Shown here: one piece after another, positions 63,159 to 64,000 of the stretch
Numbering within the stretch: the stretch's first letter is position 1
Layout: each line of letters opens with the position of its first letter
From: Paraburkholderia sp. PGU19
Lineage (GTDB): Bacteria; Pseudomonadota; Gammaproteobacteria; Burkholderiales; Burkholderiaceae
NCBI RefSeq assembly: GCF_013426915.1
Contig: NZ_AP023180.1
Location: 434,001 to 498,000 of the forward strand
Direction: 5' to 3'
Length of the DNA: 64,000 nt
The notes under the pieces: generated by a model
Databases searched by the model: none
What the model was told of the DNA's origin: nothing
Seen by the model: only the letters and a program-made list of their open reading frames with translations
Translations under genes and position numbers: made by a program

Positions 63159-64000
63159 CAGAGCACGACAGTTCGGTCGCCGTTGATGAACACACGCCGT
63201 TCGACGAACGCCTTCACCGCGCGCGCCAGCGTGATGCATTCGACGTCGCGGCCCACGGCTAGCAGGCGTTCAGGCCCATACGAATGGTCGACACGCTGCA
63301 CTTCCTGCTCGATGATCGGGCCTTCGTCGAGGTCGTCGGTGACGAAGTGCGCCGTCGCGCCGATCAGTTTGACGCCACGCGCGTGCGCCTGATGATAAGG
63401 CCGTGCGCCCTTGAAGCCGGGCAGGAACGAGTGATGGATATTGATCGCGCGTCCCGCGAGCTTGCGGCTCGTTTCATCGGACAGAATCTGCATGTAGCGC
63501 GCGAGAATCATCAGTTCCGCGCCGCTCGATTCGAACAGGTCGAGAATTTGCGCTTCCTGTTGCAGCTTCGTTTCAGGCGTCAACGGCAAATGATGGAACG
63601 GCAGGCCATGCTGCACGGCAAGCGGCTCGAAGTCGGGATGATTCGATGCAATGCCGGCAATGTCCATTTTCAGTTCACCCATGCGCCAGCGGAATAGCAG
63701 GTCGGCAAGGCAATGCTCGAGCTTCGACACCATGATCAGTACTTTGGGCCGCGTGTCGAGATCGTGCATCGCCCACTGCATATCGAAGTCGGCGGCGATG
63801 GGGTGGAACTCGCGCCGCAACGTGTCGATATGCAGCGCCGCTTCGGGCGCGCTCGCTACGCCATGAAACACGCAGCGCACGAAAAAACGCTCGCTGATGT
63901 CGTCGTCGAACACCGTGAGTTCGTCGATATAGCAGTGGTGCCGATCGAGAAAGCCGACGACGGCAGCAACCTGGCCGGCGGCGCTCGGGCAGGAAAGGGT
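63158..64000 (-). CDS. purU: Formyltetrahydrofolate deformylase, 5' end beyond window
   Basis: The visible 280 codons are open to the window edge; the gene continues to the right. N-terminal ACT-like domain (SCPSAAGQVAAVVGFLDRHH, then VFDDDISERFFVRC) and C-terminal formyltransferase-like domain (VLIMVSKLEHCLADLL, NIHHSFLPGFKGARPYHQAH, HFVTDDLDEGPIIEQ). Hydrolyses 10-formyl-THF to formate and THF, preventing trapping of folate during methyl-group oxidation. In Pseudomonas, purU genes also occur among the betaine genes. Confidence 0.94.
   Translation of the reverse strand, partial: TLSCPSAAGQVAAVVGFLDRHHCYIDELTVFDDDISERFFVRCVFHGVASAPEAALHIDTLRREFHPIAADFDMQWAMHDLDTRPKVLIMVSKLEHCLADLLFRWRMGELKMDIAGIASNHPDFEPLAVQHGLPFHHLPLTPETKLQQEAQILDLFESSGAELMILARYMQILSDETSRKLAGRAINIHHSFLPGFKGARPYHQAHARGVKLIGATAHFVTDDLDEGPIIEQEVQRVDHSYGPERLLAVGRDVECITLARAVKAFVERRVFINGDRTVVL

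Overview
The window looks like a chromosome segment of a Burkholderiales bacterium, most likely Paraburkholderia or a close Burkholderia relative. The basis is high GC with strong G/C third positions, protein sequences of Burkholderia type, many LysR/AraC regulators and single-gene transcription units, and the layout of the betaine genes. No rRNA, tRNA or CRISPR array was seen. The first and last genes are cut by the window edges.

The main theme is conversion of choline to pyruvate, with its genes in separate blocks. Block 1 (about 3.1-12.0 kb, + strand except the regulator): a GATase1-AraC regulator divergent from sdaA-soxB-soxD-soxA-soxG-folB-like-small ORF. Block 2 (30.8-37.6 kb): betI-betB-betA-MFS transporter on the minus strand, divergent from fdhA, with a perfect BetI-type palindrome between them. 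Block 3 (46.5-59.5 kb): gbdR divergent from glyA-M19 dipeptidase-DUF5943-dgcA-dgcB-etfA-etfB-gbcA-gbcB. Block 4 (60.4-64.0 kb): an orphan betaine/choline-type substrate-binding protein, an APC permease and purU. Together they give choline -> betaine aldehyde -> glycine betaine (BetA, BetB) -> dimethylglycine (GbcAB) -> sarcosine (DgcAB with EtfAB) -> glycine plus methylene-THF (SoxBDAG) -> serine (GlyA) -> pyruvate (SdaA). FdhA handles the formaldehyde. PurU and the FolB-like protein connect to folate C1 metabolism.

Two small orphan type VI secretion modules flank block 1. At 1.5-3.1 kb there is a PAAR protein, an amidase_2 peptidoglycan hydrolase and a small membrane-anchored protein (candidate immunity). 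At 12.0-13.3 kb (minus strand) there is an Hcp tube protein, a Tlde1-like L,D-transpeptidase-fold effector and a two-TM candidate immunity protein. No T6SS core genes are present. Both effectors look aimed at the cell wall, and each is translationally coupled to its candidate immunity gene.

The stretch 13.4-30.5 kb is ordinary accessory metabolism and regulation: LysR regulators, alcohol dehydrogenase with a divergent YqhC-like AraC regulator, two VOC proteins, a tandem-PAS diguanylate cyclase, a pyruvyl-transferase-like protein, an alpha/beta hydrolase, an aldo/keto reductase, a 2-hydroxyacid dehydrogenase, OsmC, and a degenerate sigma-54-activator-like regulator. It also holds a PrpA/PrpB-type phosphatase gene broken by a one-base frameshift. 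The stretch 37.7-41.5 kb holds small secreted proteins, a truncated TadG-like pilus protein, a 55-aa lipoprotein and an AHH-type nuclease-domain fragment. It looks like a region of gene decay and transfer.

A 0.66-kb inverted-symmetric repeat element occurs twice (44.3-46.4 kb and 59.6-60.2 kb), once at each side of block 3. The first copy is interrupted by an intact IS4-family element with a 10-bp target duplication, and the second copy shows the empty target site. Class II ribonucleotide reductase (nrdJ) lies next to the first copy.
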